Of a DNA stretch of 64,000 bases, positions 52,036 through 61,637 are shown in pieces. This DNA comes from Thalassolituus oleivorans MIL-1 (lineage in GTDB: Bacteria; Pseudomonadota; Gammaproteobacteria; Pseudomonadales; Oceanobacteraceae): positions 124,001 through 188,000 of the forward strand of contig NC_020888.1 of NCBI RefSeq assembly GCF_000355675.1, in the 5' to 3' direction. Position 1 is the first letter of the stretch. Each line of letters begins with the position of its first letter. The translations under genes and the position numbers were made by a program. The notes below the pieces were generated by a model. The model saw only the letters and a program-made list of their open reading frames with translations, searched no databases and was not told the DNA's origin.

Positions 52036-54114
52036 TCAAACGGAAGCGAAACGTTCAGCATCACCGAGCCAGCGTTGAATCAAGGGTTCAACAGCGTGGG
52101 GGAGCTGGTACCAAAGCTGCTCCGCCATAGTTTGCACCTGTGGCAGTAGTTCGGCATCGCGCATGAGGTCGGCAACGCGTAGCATCTGTAGGCCAGTTTG
52201 GCGAGTACCGAGCATCTCGCCTGGGCCGCGAATTTGTAAGTCTTGTTCGGCAATGTAAAAGCCATCTTGGCTATCACGTAAGACCTGAATACGTTGTTTG
52301 CTGGTGAAGGATAACGGGTTTTTATACAGTAATACGCAATGGCTTCGGGCGCTGCCACGACCCACTCGCCCGCGCAATTGATGCAGTTGCGCCAAGCCCA
52401 GACGTTCAGGATTTTCGATAATCATAAGACTGGCGTTAGGTACGTCTACGCCGACCTCAATGACAGTCGTCGCCACCAGTAGATCTAACTCATGCGCCTT
52501 AAAGCTGGCCATCACATCGGCTTTTTCTTTTGGTTTCATGCGCCCATGTACCAGTCCGATGCGCAGATGGGGTAAAACTTCACGTAGTTCTGCGGCGGTA
52601 TTTTCTGCCGCTTGGCATTGCAGGGTTTCGCTCTCTTCGATCAGGGTACAGACCCAATACGCTTGGGCACCTTCGGCGCAAGCACTATTGACCCGCTCAA
52701 TCACTTCAGGCCGACGTTGATCGGATATCGCGACAGTCGTGATTGGGCTACGGCCGGGCGGTAACTCGTCGATAATAGATGTGTCCAGATCCGCGTATGC
52801 GCTCATGGCCAGCGTTCGAGGAATAGGCGTGGCGGTCATAATGAGCTGATGCGGTGCGATATTTAAATGGGCGCCTTTTTCGCGCAGAGCTAAGCGCTGA
52901 TGGACACCAAAGCGATGCTGCTCATCGATAATGACTAAGCCAAGGCGGGAGAAGTGCACATCGTCTTGAAATAAGGCATGAGTGCCGATCACCAGCTGCG
53001 CGCTGCCATCGGCAATGGCTTCTTGGGCTTGGATGCGTGCCTTGCCTTTTATCTTGCCGGCCAACCAACCGACTTGAACACCCAAAGGTTCAAACCAGCC
53101 GGTTAGGTTTTGCAGATGTTGCTCTGCCAGAATTTCGGTCGGTGCCATGAGGGCAACTTGATAGCCTGCTTCGAGCAAGTCGCACGCAGCTAATGCGGCC
53201 ACTAAGGTCTTGCCAGAGCCAACATCACCTTGCACTAAGCGCAGCATAGGGTAAGGATTTTCTAAATCGGCGGTGATCTCAGCGGTCACTCGTTGTTGTG
53301 CATTGGTTGGCTTGAAGGGTAAAGCAGCCAGCAGTTTATTACGCAATGCATGCTTACTAATGACCGCGGGTGCTTGATCCGCTTGTACCTGAGCACGCAA
53401 TTTATGCAGCGATAACTGGTGCGCCAGTAGCTCTTCTAAAATCAGGCGTTTTTGTGCCGGATGTTGCCCGAGCATGAGGCGATTTAAATCTGTGCCGCTG
53501 GGGGGCTGATGTAAAAACAACAAGGCTTGGCTTAGTGTGGGCAAGCGCCATTGCTGTAACCAGTCGGCGGGTAATAGATCGGGTAAATCGACCGCTTGCT
53601 GCGCGAGTAGCTCAGTGGCTTGTTCGTGCAGTAATCGCAGTCGTTGTTGGCTAATGCCATCGGTTGCTGGGTAGACGGGCGTTAGTTTGGCTTCCAGTTC
53701 GGGGGGATCGTCGTCGCGCACCACCGAGTATTCAGGGTGATAAATCTCTAAGCCACTGGCTCCGCGTCGCGGTTCACCATAGCAACGCAATGTTGTACCG
53801 ACCGACATTTGATTCTTTTGTGCAGCGTTAAAATGATAGAAACGTAAGCTCACAGTGCCACTGTGGTCTTGTAGCTTTACTAACAGACTGCGACGTTTAC
53901 CAAACAAAATGTTGGCACCACGAACTTCGCCCTGAAATACCGCAGGTGACATGGGCTGTAAAGCGCCTATCGGTGTTATTCGACTGCGATCTTCGTAGCG
54001 AAAAGGTAAATGAAAAAACAAATCGGCCAGCGTATGAATGTGCAGCTTATGCAACTGTTCAGCGAGTTTAGGGCCAACGCCCTTGAGCTCGGTGAGCTTG
54101 CTTAACTTAGACAT
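52036..54114 (-). CDS. recG: ATP-dependent DNA helicase RecG
   Basis: A 692-residue branch-migration helicase. An N-terminal wedge/OB domain (~1-180: ELKGVGPKLAEQLHKL, LFFHLPFRYEDRSRI, GEVRGANILFGKRRSLLVKLQDHSGTVSLRFYHF) precedes the helicase core with Walker A QGDVGSGKTLVAA, motif II IIDEQHRFGVHQR, MTATPIPRTLA, and motif VI QLRGRVGRGSARSHC. It acts at stalled replication forks. It lies 23 bases after oxyR, as in pseudomonads. Confidence 0.97.
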   Translation of the reverse strand: MSKLSKLTELKGVGPKLAEQLHKLHIHTLADLFFHLPFRYEDRSRITPIGALQPMSPAVFQGEVRGANILFGKRRSLLVKLQDHSGTVSLRFYHFNAAQKNQMSVGTTLRCYGEPRRGASGLEIYHPEYSVVRDDDPPELEAKLTPVYPATDGISQQRLRLLHEQATELLAQQAVDLPDLLPADWLQQWRLPTLSQALLFLHQPPSGTDLNRLMLGQHPAQKRLILEELLAHQLSLHKLRAQVQADQAPAVISKHALRNKLLAALPFKPTNAQQRVTAEITADLENPYPMLRLVQGDVGSGKTLVAALAACDLLEAGYQVALMAPTEILAEQHLQNLTGWFEPLGVQVGWLAGKIKGKARIQAQEAIADGSAQLVIGTHALFQDDVHFSRLGLVIIDEQHRFGVHQRLALREKGAHLNIAPHQLIMTATPIPRTLAMSAYADLDTSIIDELPPGRSPITTVAISDQRRPEVIERVNSACAEGAQAYWVCTLIEESETLQCQAAENTAAELREVLPHLRIGLVHGRMKPKEKADVMASFKAHELDLLVATTVIEVGVDVPNASLMIIENPERLGLAQLHQLRGRVGRGSARSHCVLLYKNPLSFTSKQRIQVLRDSQDGFYIAEQDLQIRGPGEMLGTRQTGLQMLRVADLMRDAELLPQVQTMAEQLWYQLPHAVEPLIQRWLGDAERFASV

Positions 54115-54137
54115 AAATAGGCTTGGCCATTGGTCAC

Positions 54138-55037
54138 TTAATGCTTAATACGGCACTGGGCCGCGGTGCTAAGCAACAGATCGATCGCTTGTCCACGAGG
54201 GAAGCTGCCGCGCCACGCTAAGGCGACGGTACGAAATGGCGCAGGGCTTTCGAACGGGCGTGTGGTAACGAGATTAAGATCTAAATTGCTGATTGCCGAT
54301 TCAGGCAGAACGGTAATGCCTAAGCCAGATGCCACCATGTATTTGAGCGTTTCAAGCGAGCTGCCTTCAAGCACGCTGCCAAGGCGTGAATGGTGCTTAC
54401 GATTAAGCGCAGGGCAGTGTTCGAATACTTGATCGCGGAAGCAGTGCCCTTCGCCAAGCATGAGCAAATCTTCATCAGTGAGCTGCTCTGCCTTGATGGT
54501 CTTTTGTTTGGTCCATGCGTGCGTCTTCGGCAGCACTACGACAAAGTTTTCGTCGTATAGCGGACGCGTTAATACATCGGTTTCGGTAAAGGGTAGTGCG
54601 ACTATGATGGCATCAAGTTCACCATCGCGTAATTGCCGACGTAGCACGCCTGTGTAGTTTTCTTCTAAGTACAAGGGCATAGTGGGCGCTTGTTGGTGAA
54701 TTTGCGGCACAAGGTGTGGAAACAAGTACGGGCCAATGGTAAAAATGGCTCCTATCTTGAGAGGTGTTGTGAGTTGGTCTTTGCCGGAGCTCGCGATTTC
54801 TTTAATTGCGCGAGATTCTTCCAAAACGCGTTGCGCTTGGGCAATAATGCGCTCGCCGAGTGGCGTAACTGTAACCGAGCTTTTACTGCGTTCGAAAATG
54901 GCAATATCAAGCTCGCGCTCTAGTTTTTTAATGGCCACACTCAAGGTCGGTTGGCTTACGTGGCATTTTTCTGCCGCGCGTCCAAAATGATGTTCCTGCG
55001 CGAGAGTGATAATGTACTTAAGCTCGGTCAGGGTCAT
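54138..55037 (-). CDS. oxyR: Hydrogen peroxide-responsive LysR regulator OxyR
   Basis: 299 residues with a LysR winged helix at the N-terminus (LKYIITLAQEHHFGRAAEKCHVSQPTLSVAIKKLERELD). The effector domain contains the redox cysteines C199 and C208 in GHCFRDQVFEHC, the same positions and spacing as in E. coli OxyR, and GSSLETLKYMVASGLGITVLP. Disulfide formation on peroxide would activate the antioxidant regulon. It precedes recG (23-base gap) and diverges from an epimerase gene that may belong to its regulon. Confidence 0.95.
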   Translation of the reverse strand: MTLTELKYIITLAQEHHFGRAAEKCHVSQPTLSVAIKKLERELDIAIFERSKSSVTVTPLGERIIAQAQRVLEESRAIKEIASSGKDQLTTPLKIGAIFTIGPYLFPHLVPQIHQQAPTMPLYLEENYTGVLRRQLRDGELDAIIVALPFTETDVLTRPLYDENFVVVLPKTHAWTKQKTIKAEQLTDEDLLMLGEGHCFRDQVFEHCPALNRKHHSRLGSVLEGSSLETLKYMVASGLGITVLPESAISNLDLNLVTTRPFESPAPFRTVALAWRGSFPRGQAIDLLLSTAAQCRIKH

Positions 55038-55182
55038 GATTGTTACCTTGAATGATTACAAGAAAGTTGATTTATTTTACCTATCTTTGGGCTAGGTTAA
55101 AGGCCGTTGACTAGAATAAAAAATTATCATTGGACGCACCTTGTTCTGTGGGGCGCCAATTGCCAAAGCGTGGAGGAGTAGC

Positions 55183-56034
55183 ATGGCTCGAATTCTAATA
55201 GTGGGAACTGGCGACATCGGTGGTCATCTGGCTGAAAGCTTAGTGCAGCAAGGGCATGACGTTTGGGGGATTCGCCGTTCAAACAAACCTGTGGCTGAGG
55301 GCGTGACGGTTATCAGTGCCGATGTTGCCGATGCCGAAACCCTAATTGATTTGCCGACGGAACTGGATATCGTCGTGTATAGCGTCGCATCACCGGTGTT
55401 TTCAAAAGAGGGATATCACAATTACTATGTGAAGGGCCTGAAAAACATCTTAAAGGCAGTGAAAGACCAATCGCCTAAGCGTGTCATCTTTGTGTCTAGT
55501 TCTAGTGTTTATCATCAAATGGATGGTGAATGGGTCGACGAAACATCAGAAACTAAGCCAAGCAGCTTTGCTGGTAAAGAGATGTTAGCCGCAGAAGAAG
55601 CCCTAAACGCTGCAAACGTTCCGAGTACTTCAGTACGTTTTACCGGCATCTATGGCCCAGGTCGTACGCGCATGATCGAACAAGCTCGCCACGGTGGTTA
55701 TTGCGATCCAGAGCCTGCTGTATGGACCAATCGTATTCACCGCGATGATTGTATCGGCGTACTGAATCTATTGATTAATAAAAGCCTTGCCGGTGAAACA
55801 CTAGATAACCTGTATTTAGCAACCGATGATGAACCCGCGCCATTATTTGATGTACTTGAGTGGATGAAGGATCGCATTGGTGAAGTTGATCCAGATAATG
55901 ACGTCGGCGAAGTCTCGCGCCGAGCCAATCGTCGTTGTTCTAATAAACGCTTACGGGCGTTAGGTTACGAATTTAAATTCGTAAATTACCGTGATGGCTA
56001 CGATGTAATGCTGAATGATATGGGCTTAGTTTAA
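55183..56034 (+). CDS. NAD-dependent epimerase/dehydratase (YeeZ-like)
   Basis: 283 residues from the ATG at 55183, which has GGAGGAG upstream (the frame opens at 55141). It is an extended/atypical SDR with the NAD motif RILIVGTGDIGGHLAESL, VYSVAS, RVIFVSSSSVYHQMDG (Ser and Tyr region), FTGIYGPGRTRMIEQAR, and WTNRIHRDDCIGVL. This pattern is that of YeeZ-type epimerases of unknown substrate. Monocistronic with its own terminator, divergent from oxyR. Confidence 0.85.
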   Translation: MARILIVGTGDIGGHLAESLVQQGHDVWGIRRSNKPVAEGVTVISADVADAETLIDLPTELDIVVYSVASPVFSKEGYHNYYVKGLKNILKAVKDQSPKRVIFVSSSSVYHQMDGEWVDETSETKPSSFAGKEMLAAEEALNAANVPSTSVRFTGIYGPGRTRMIEQARHGGYCDPEPAVWTNRIHRDDCIGVLNLLINKSLAGETLDNLYLATDDEPAPLFDVLEWMKDRIGEVDPDNDVGEVSRRANRRCSNKRLRALGYEFKFVNYRDGYDVMLNDMGLV

Positions 56035-56050
56035 GGTCATTCAAACGCTA

Positions 56051-56082
56051 AAAAACACCGGCCACAGCGCCGGTGTTTTTTA
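56051..56082 (+). terminator. Terminator of the epimerase gene
   Basis: AAAAACACCGGC pairs with GCCGGTGTTTTT around a 6-base loop, followed by more T's. Confidence 0.92.
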
Positions 56083-56225
56083 TTGGAAGCTCAATAGCAA
56101 TTGTTTAAAAGCGTCGGGGTCATTTTTTACAGTTGGCCTGGCCTCAAATTGAGGTGATAACAAATTGCCGATATTGCAAAAATATAATACCGTCAGGGCT
56201 TACTTAAGCAGCAAGGCTAGAAATC

Positions 56226-56606
56226 ATGCGTTACGGATGGATGCTATTAATCGTTGGTTGTTTGAGCGCATGTACGTCGGTGCCGGTGAATCAATCTGTG
56301 CGTTACCCGACGGTTCGTATCGACAATGCTCTCGGTGAATCTGTGAGTGTGTTTATTAGTGATACGATGCGCACGATTGATTATGCCCAAGGTAATTTAA
56401 TCCCAGCGGGTGACTCTTTAGGTTTTCGCTACGTCCCAAGTAGCTCGGAGCAACCAAAGGCTTTAGACGCATCAATTGCTGCAATGAAAATCATGCTAAG
56501 AAATGGCTGTAGTCGTTACCTGAATCGCTATGATTTATTGCGGGAGTTTACCTTCGACGGCATCTGGGCGATGACGATTAATAGTGACACGATGAATTGT
56601 AATTAA
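56226..56606 (+). CDS. Small lipoprotein of unknown function
   Basis: 126 residues with signal peptide and lipobox LSAC (lipidated Cys at ~16). The mature domain is a small beta-rich segment (VRYPTVRIDNALGESVSVFISD) with two later cysteines (C95 region in RNGCSRYLNRYD, and C125) that could pair in the periplasm. No family recognised. Monocistronic, ending in a shared terminator with ridA. Confidence 0.7.
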   Translation: MRYGWMLLIVGCLSACTSVPVNQSVRYPTVRIDNALGESVSVFISDTMRTIDYAQGNLIPAGDSLGFRYVPSSSEQPKALDASIAAMKIMLRNGCSRYLNRYDLLREFTFDGIWAMTINSDTMNCN

Positions 56607-56621
56607 TGATTTTTGTACAAT

Positions 56622-56648
56622 AAAAAAGGCCTCATTGAGGCCTTTTTT
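56622..56648. terminator. Bidirectional terminator between the lipoprotein gene and ridA
   Basis: AAAAAAGGCCTCA and TGAGGCCTTTTTT form a strong stem with A/T tails on both sides. Confidence 0.92.
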
Positions 56649-56674
56649 GTTGATCGTGATCGACTTAGTTGGGT

Positions 56675-57058
56675 TTATACCAACTCAAGCACACCATCCA
56701 TTTCAACGCCAGCGTCACGCGGCAACTGCGCTACACCCACCGCTGCACGGGCTGGATATGGTTGTTGAAAGTATTCTGCCATCACTTTATTTACCGTAGC
56801 AAAATTGCTGAGGTCGGTTAAAAAGATATTCAGTTTCGCGATTTGTTGCAGCGAGCCACCGGCAGCTTCACATACGGCGCTTAGATTTTTAAAGACCTGA
56901 TGAATACGCGCTTCAATATCGCCTTCAACCATTTCCATGGTGCTTGGTACTAATGGAATCTGGCCTGACAAATAAACGGTTGTGCCAACTTTTACCGCTT
57001 GAGAGTATGTGCCGATAGCGGCTGGAGCGTTTTCGGTGGCGATGATCTCGCGAGTCAT
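56675..57058 (-). CDS. ridA: RidA-family enamine/imine deaminase
   Basis: 127 residues of the YjgF/RidA fold with [24 protein letters not shown], the signature region [22 protein letters not shown], and the conserved Arg (in YPARAAV) and Glu (EMDGV) that bind and hydrolyse reactive enamines made by PLP enzymes. It is the last gene of gmk-rpoZ-spoT-ridA, 9 bases after the spoT stop, as in Pseudomonas. Confidence 0.95.
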   Translation of the reverse strand: MTREIIATENAPAAIGTYSQAVKVGTTVYLSGQIPLVPSTMEMVEGDIEARIHQVFKNLSAVCEAAGGSLQQIAKLNIFLTDLSNFATVNKVMAEYFQQPYPARAAVGVAQLPRDAGVEMDGVLELV

Positions 57059-57067
57059 GAGAAATCC

Positions 57068-59182
57068 TTATTGTTTGATTCTGACGATTTTGTTCACGCC
57101 GCGAATAGTACGCAAGCGACGAATAGTGCGGGCTAAATGCTTACGGCCCTGAATACTGATTTTGAGATTGGTAACACTTAAACGAGCGTCTTTTTCTTCA
57201 ACGCTGATTTTTTCGATATTGGCATCCGCTTGGTTAATCGCACTGGCGACTTCAACAATAATGCCGCGGCGATTCTCCATGTATACCTTAAGGTCTACGG
57301 TAAATTCGCTGCTGATATCTTTATCCCAGCTCAAAATAACGCATTTTTCTGGGTTATTACGTAGCTCTTCGACGTTACGACAATTTTCGGTATGAATCAC
57401 TAAGCCGCGGCCAGAGCTGACGTGACCAACAATCGGGTCGCCAGGAATTGGGCTACAACACTTGGCAAAACTTACGACTAAACCTTCCGTACCTTTAATG
57501 GCTAACGGTGATGTTTCGATGGCGTGAAGGTCAATATCGGTATCACGGTTAGCAACTAATAAACGGCGCGCTAGCAGCGGAGCCATGCGGTTACCGGAAC
57601 CAATATCTTCGAGTAAGTCTTCTAATGAATCTAAGCTGGTTTCTTTCAGTACTTGGGCGATGTGCACTTGATCGATGTCTTCCATCGTTTTACCTAGTGC
57701 TGCTATGGCCTTACCGAGTAGGCGTTCACCTAAAGCGACTGATTCAGAGCGGCGCTGGCTCTTCAAGTAGTTACGAATATTCGAACGCGCTTTACCGGTG
57801 ACTACAAAATTGAGCCATGCGGGATTTGGCTGGGCACTGGCTGCAGTAACAATTTGCACTGTCTGACCATTTTGTAGGCGCGCACTCAAGGGGGCAAGCT
57901 GGCGGTCAATACGACAAGCGATACAGTGATTACCTACGTCGGTATGCACAGCATAAGCAAAGTCGATGGCCGTAGAGCCGGATGGCAGTTCTAAAATTTT
58001 GCCTTTTGGCGTGAACACGTAAATTTCGTCTGGGAATAGATCGACTTTTACGTGCTCAACAAATTCGATTGGGCTGCCCGCGTTCTTTTGCAACTCAAGT
58101 AGATTTTGCACCCACTGTCGTGCGCGCTGAGTGCCACTGGCTTGATCGCTTTCTGATTTATACAACCAATGCGCGGCAATACCGTGGTTCGCCATCGCTT
58201 CCATTTCTTCGGTGCGAATTTGAATTTCAATGGGCACGCCACCAATACCAATTAGGGTCGTATGCAGCGATTGATAACCGTTGGTTTTTGGGATGGCGAT
58301 ATAGTCTTTAAAACGACCTGGGATCGGCTTGTACAGACTGTGCATTGCCCCAAGCGTGCGGTAGCAGTCGTCGATAGAATCGGTGACGATGCGGAAACCG
58401 TACACATCCATAATATCGGCTAGCGATTTGCGCTGATCGCGCATCTTGCTGTAAATACTGTACAGGTGCTTCTCGCGACCAAACACACGTACTGAAATAT
58501 TGCTTTCGTTTAAGCGAGTGCGCACGGCTCCAGCGATATTATCGACGACTCCAGAACGATGGCCGCGAGCGGCTTTAACCGCCTTACGAATCAATTCTGA
58601 GCGCATCGGATACATGGCTTCGAAACACAACTCTTCCATCTCAACCCGAATGCTATTTAAACCTAAGCGGTTGGCAATTGGGGAGTAGATATCGAGTGTT
58701 TCGCGGGCAATACGACGGCGTTTTTCAGGCTTGAGCGACCCTAATGTGCGCAAGTTATGCAGGCGATCGGCCAACTTAACCAAGATCACACGAATGTCTT
58801 TGGCCATGGCCATGGCCATCTTCTGGAAGTTCTCTGCTTGCTGCTCTTCTTTGCTCTCAAAATGGATATGTGTGAGCTTAGAAACACCATCGACAAGGTC
58901 AGTGACGACTTCGCCAAACTGCGTAGACAGGGCAGACTTAGGAATTCCAGTATCTTCGATCACGTCGTGCAGCATAGCGGCCATCAAACTTTGATGATCT
59001 AAGTGCATGTCGGTGAGGATATTAGCAACGGCTAATGGATGGATAATGTAGGGCTCGCCGCTACGGCGACGTTGCCCTTCATGTGCCTGTTCGGCGTAAT
59101 AATAGGCGCGACATACCTGCTTGATCTGGCTGTTGCTCAGATATTGGGTAAGTCGCTCCGATAACGCATCAATGGTTGGCAC
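57068..59182 (-). CDS. spoT: Bifunctional (p)ppGpp synthetase/hydrolase SpoT
   Basis: 704 residues. The HD hydrolase domain (~20-150) keeps its metal ligands (RRRSGEPYIIHPLAVA, AAMLHDVIEDTGI). The synthetase domain (~200-345) has IMDVYGFRIV, RFKDYIAIPKTNGYQSLHTTLIG and EIQIRTEEMEAMANHGIAAHW. A TGS domain (~385-450), a helical region and a C-terminal ACT domain (~625-704) complete it. The intact HD motif says hydrolase-active SpoT rather than RelA. It sits between rpoZ and ridA with short gaps. Confidence 0.97.
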   Translation of the reverse strand: MPTIDALSERLTQYLSNSQIKQVCRAYYYAEQAHEGQRRRSGEPYIIHPLAVANILTDMHLDHQSLMAAMLHDVIEDTGIPKSALSTQFGEVVTDLVDGVSKLTHIHFESKEEQQAENFQKMAMAMAKDIRVILVKLADRLHNLRTLGSLKPEKRRRIARETLDIYSPIANRLGLNSIRVEMEELCFEAMYPMRSELIRKAVKAARGHRSGVVDNIAGAVRTRLNESNISVRVFGREKHLYSIYSKMRDQRKSLADIMDVYGFRIVTDSIDDCYRTLGAMHSLYKPIPGRFKDYIAIPKTNGYQSLHTTLIGIGGVPIEIQIRTEEMEAMANHGIAAHWLYKSESDQASGTQRARQWVQNLLELQKNAGSPIEFVEHVKVDLFPDEIYVFTPKGKILELPSGSTAIDFAYAVHTDVGNHCIACRIDRQLAPLSARLQNGQTVQIVTAASAQPNPAWLNFVVTGKARSNIRNYLKSQRRSESVALGERLLGKAIAALGKTMEDIDQVHIAQVLKETSLDSLEDLLEDIGSGNRMAPLLARRLLVANRDTDIDLHAIETSPLAIKGTEGLVVSFAKCCSPIPGDPIVGHVSSGRGLVIHTENCRNVEELRNNPEKCVILSWDKDISSEFTVDLKVYMENRRGIIVEVASAINQADANIEKISVEEKDARLSVTNLKISIQGRKHLARTIRRLRTIRGVNKIVRIKQ

Positions 59183-59193
59183 TTAGCTCGCTC

Positions 59194-59427
59194 TTAGTAC
59201 TCACGTTCCGCGCGGGCTGCTGCTTCTTGAGCGGCCATAGTCGTTGGGGTGACTAGGTCTTCAGCGATTTCGCGCAAAGCGATAACGGTTGGCTTGTCAT
59301 TTTCTTCAGGGACAAGCGGTTCAGCACCTTGAACAGCGATCTGACGAGCGCGTTTAGACGCCAGCATGACCAATTCAAAGCGGTTTTCAACGTTGTTCAA
59401 GCAATCTTCTACGGTTACGCGTGCCAT
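59194..59427 (-). CDS. rpoZ: RNA polymerase omega subunit
   Basis: 77 residues from the ATG at 59427 ([29 protein letters not shown]). The frame opens 30 bases earlier, but the family begins at MARVTVED. It contains the conserved [14 protein letters not shown]. It is part of core RNA polymerase and of the ppGpp binding site, matching its place before spoT (11-base gap). Confidence 0.97.
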   Translation of the reverse strand: MARVTVEDCLNNVENRFELVMLASKRARQIAVQGAEPLVPEENDKPTVIALREIAEDLVTPTTMAAQEAAARAEREY

Positions 59428-59518
59428 GATAGGTCCTGTAAACGGATATGAATTCAATAGAACCGAACATTGTATGCGAATTCCTCAATAAAGGAAGAGG
59501 GCGTAGACAAAATGACGT

Positions 59519-60172
<654 letters not shown>

Positions 60173-60201
60173 TTAAGTATATCTTAAAATCGGCTTAACC
60201 A

Positions 60202-61005
60202 TCAGGCTCGCCATAAATACATCCCAGAAGCCTTCCCTAAAATACGCGGTGTCGAGCCCAGATCGGCAGGTCTTTTTGCTAAGCCGTAGCAAACATGCAA
60301 CGGTAGCAGGTGTTCTTCACGCGGATGACAAAATCGCGCCGCCGGTGCCAAAGTCCACTCGCGGAATCGTTTTGTGCGTTCTCCTTCGTTTAGCTCACGG
60401 CTTAGGCATGTATCATCCAACCATTGCTGAAATGCCAAATTGGCCTGACGAATTTCAGGGGTTTCGGCAGCAAAAAATGCGCGCATATTGTGAAACGAAA
60501 AACCTGATCCAATCACCAATAAGCCCGGATGATTCAGTGTTTGCAAGGCTTGGCCGATTGCCACGTGTGTATCGGCATTTAGCCCCTTAACTAATGACAG
60601 TTGCACACAGGGGATATCAGCCTCTGGATACATGATTTTAAGCGGCACAAATACACCATGATCCCAGCCGCGTTGATGGTCCTTAGCGGCATCAATCCCA
60701 GCTGCGGTTAATGCTTGCACAATATCATCGGCCAAATCGGGTGCGCCGGGGGCAGGGTATTTGATTGCGTAGGATTCCGGCGGAAAGCCCGAATAATCGT
60801 AAATCAACTCAGGTGCCGTAGCGCTGGTCACTGTTGCATGCTTTGCCTCCCAGTGTGCACTGACCACTAAAATCGCTGATGGCTTAGGAATTTGTAGCGC
60901 AAAGTCTTGTAAGCACTGCATCATTTCCACATGCCCAGCATCGCCCAGTAATGGCAGCGGGCCGCCACCGTGGGAGATAAACAAGATGTTGGCGGATGAT
61001 GGCAT
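60202..61005 (-). CDS. DODA/LigB-type extradiol dioxygenase family protein
   Basis: 267 residues of the class III extradiol ring-cleavage (LigB/DODA, YgiD-like) family. It shows ISHGGGPL (metal His), VVSAHWEAKH, GWDHGVFVPLKIMYPEADIP (second His), and GSGFSFHNMRAF. Members act on catechol-like substrates such as DOPA. The substrate here is unknown and no aromatic degradation genes are nearby. Monocistronic. Confidence 0.88.
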   Translation of the reverse strand: MPSSANILFISHGGGPLPLLGDAGHVEMMQCLQDFALQIPKPSAILVVSAHWEAKHATVTSATAPELIYDYSGFPPESYAIKYPAPGAPDLADDIVQALTAAGIDAAKDHQRGWDHGVFVPLKIMYPEADIPCVQLSLVKGLNADTHVAIGQALQTLNHPGLLVIGSGFSFHNMRAFFAAETPEIRQANLAFQQWLDDTCLSRELNEGERTKRFREWTLAPAARFCHPREEHLLPLHVCYGLAKRPADLGSTPRILGKASGMYLWRA

Positions 61006-61264
61006 GGGTGCCCCGTTGGTATGCTACTCGATATTCTGGATCTGCTCATTGAATAGCGGCCTAGATCCTAGCAAACTCAACAACTTATCGAAAAGAAACC
61101 GTTCAAAAATGCCTGTTTGCCCACCAAACTGCTCACCACTTGCCTATGGCTTTTACTAAATCTTAGTGGTTAGTAATGGAAAAACAGTGCCGTTTTTATG
61201 CTGCTGTTAGGGTTTAAAAATAGCAGTTTAGAAAGGCTTTATCGAGTAATTTTTTCAACACTTC

Positions 61265-61291
61265 ATCCATTGATGGATATAATAATATCCA
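61265..61291 (+). promoter_or_regulatory. Overlapping operator palindromes with embedded -10, hipBA promoter
   Basis: ATCCAT-TG-ATGGAT (61265-61278) overlaps TGGATAT-AATA-ATATCCA (61274-61291). A consensus -10 TATAAT (61278-61283) lies inside the second palindrome, with TTCAAC 18 bases upstream as a possible -35. A repressor bound here would block the promoter, as HipB does. Confidence 0.65.
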
Positions 61292-61313
61292 ATTCCTGTT
61301 TTATTTCGCTACA

Positions 61314-61333
61314 ATGGATGTAACTGTATCCAT
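61314..61333 (+). promoter_or_regulatory. Third hipBA operator
   Basis: ATGGAT-GTAACTGT-ATCCAT, an 8-base spaced inverted repeat with the same GGAT/ATCC half-sites (E. coli HipB recognises TATCC-N8-GGATA). It lies just downstream of the predicted transcription start. Confidence 0.6.
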
Positions 61334-61346
61334 TTGGTCTTTGCGG

Positions 61347-61637
61347 ATGAATTTTACCTTACTTGATGATACCGATGTAAGCCAAGCCTATGCGGCTTAT
61401 TTACGTGAGTTACGTCAACGAGCAAAGTTGTCACGAGCTGCGCTTGCTGAGCGAAGCTGTGTACCTGCGGCCACCATTAAGAAGTTTGAACTGACAGGGC
61501 AAATTTCATTTCGCCAATTGTTGTTGCTTTGGCAAACACTTGACTCGCTAGATAGGCTTTATCAGCTCACACAACCTAGCAAAGAGCGCGCTGCTATACC
61601 CACGAGTATTGATGAGGTGCTAAAAGATGAGTTTTAA
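61347..61637 (+). CDS. hipB: HipB-like helix-turn-helix antitoxin
   Basis: 96 residues from the ATG at 61347. A start at 61314 is possible but would lie inside an operator palindrome. An Xre-type helix-turn-helix spans ~15-70 (YLRELRQRAKLSRAALAERSCVPAATIKKFELTGQISFRQLLLLWQTL). The C-terminal tail is short. It overlaps hipA by 11 bases, the usual arrangement for an antitoxin that represses its own operon. The family is shared with HipB; the gene pair makes the identification. Confidence 0.85.
   Translation: MNFTLLDDTDVSQAYAAYLRELRQRAKLSRAALAERSCVPAATIKKFELTGQISFRQLLLLWQTLDSLDRLYQLTQPSKERAAIPTSIDEVLKDEF

Larger units (their letters stand above)
61006..61346. other. Intergenic region before hipB with operator palindromes
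   Basis: This 341-base divergent gap is AT-rich. It holds three GGAT/ATCC inverted repeats within its last 80 bases and no recognisable gene. Confidence 0.6.

Noticed and set aside
55038..55182. OxyR operator in the oxyR-epimerase gap
   Set aside because: A CTAT/ATAG-like fragment is present but the four spaced tetramers of the OxyR motif could not be aligned convincingly by eye.
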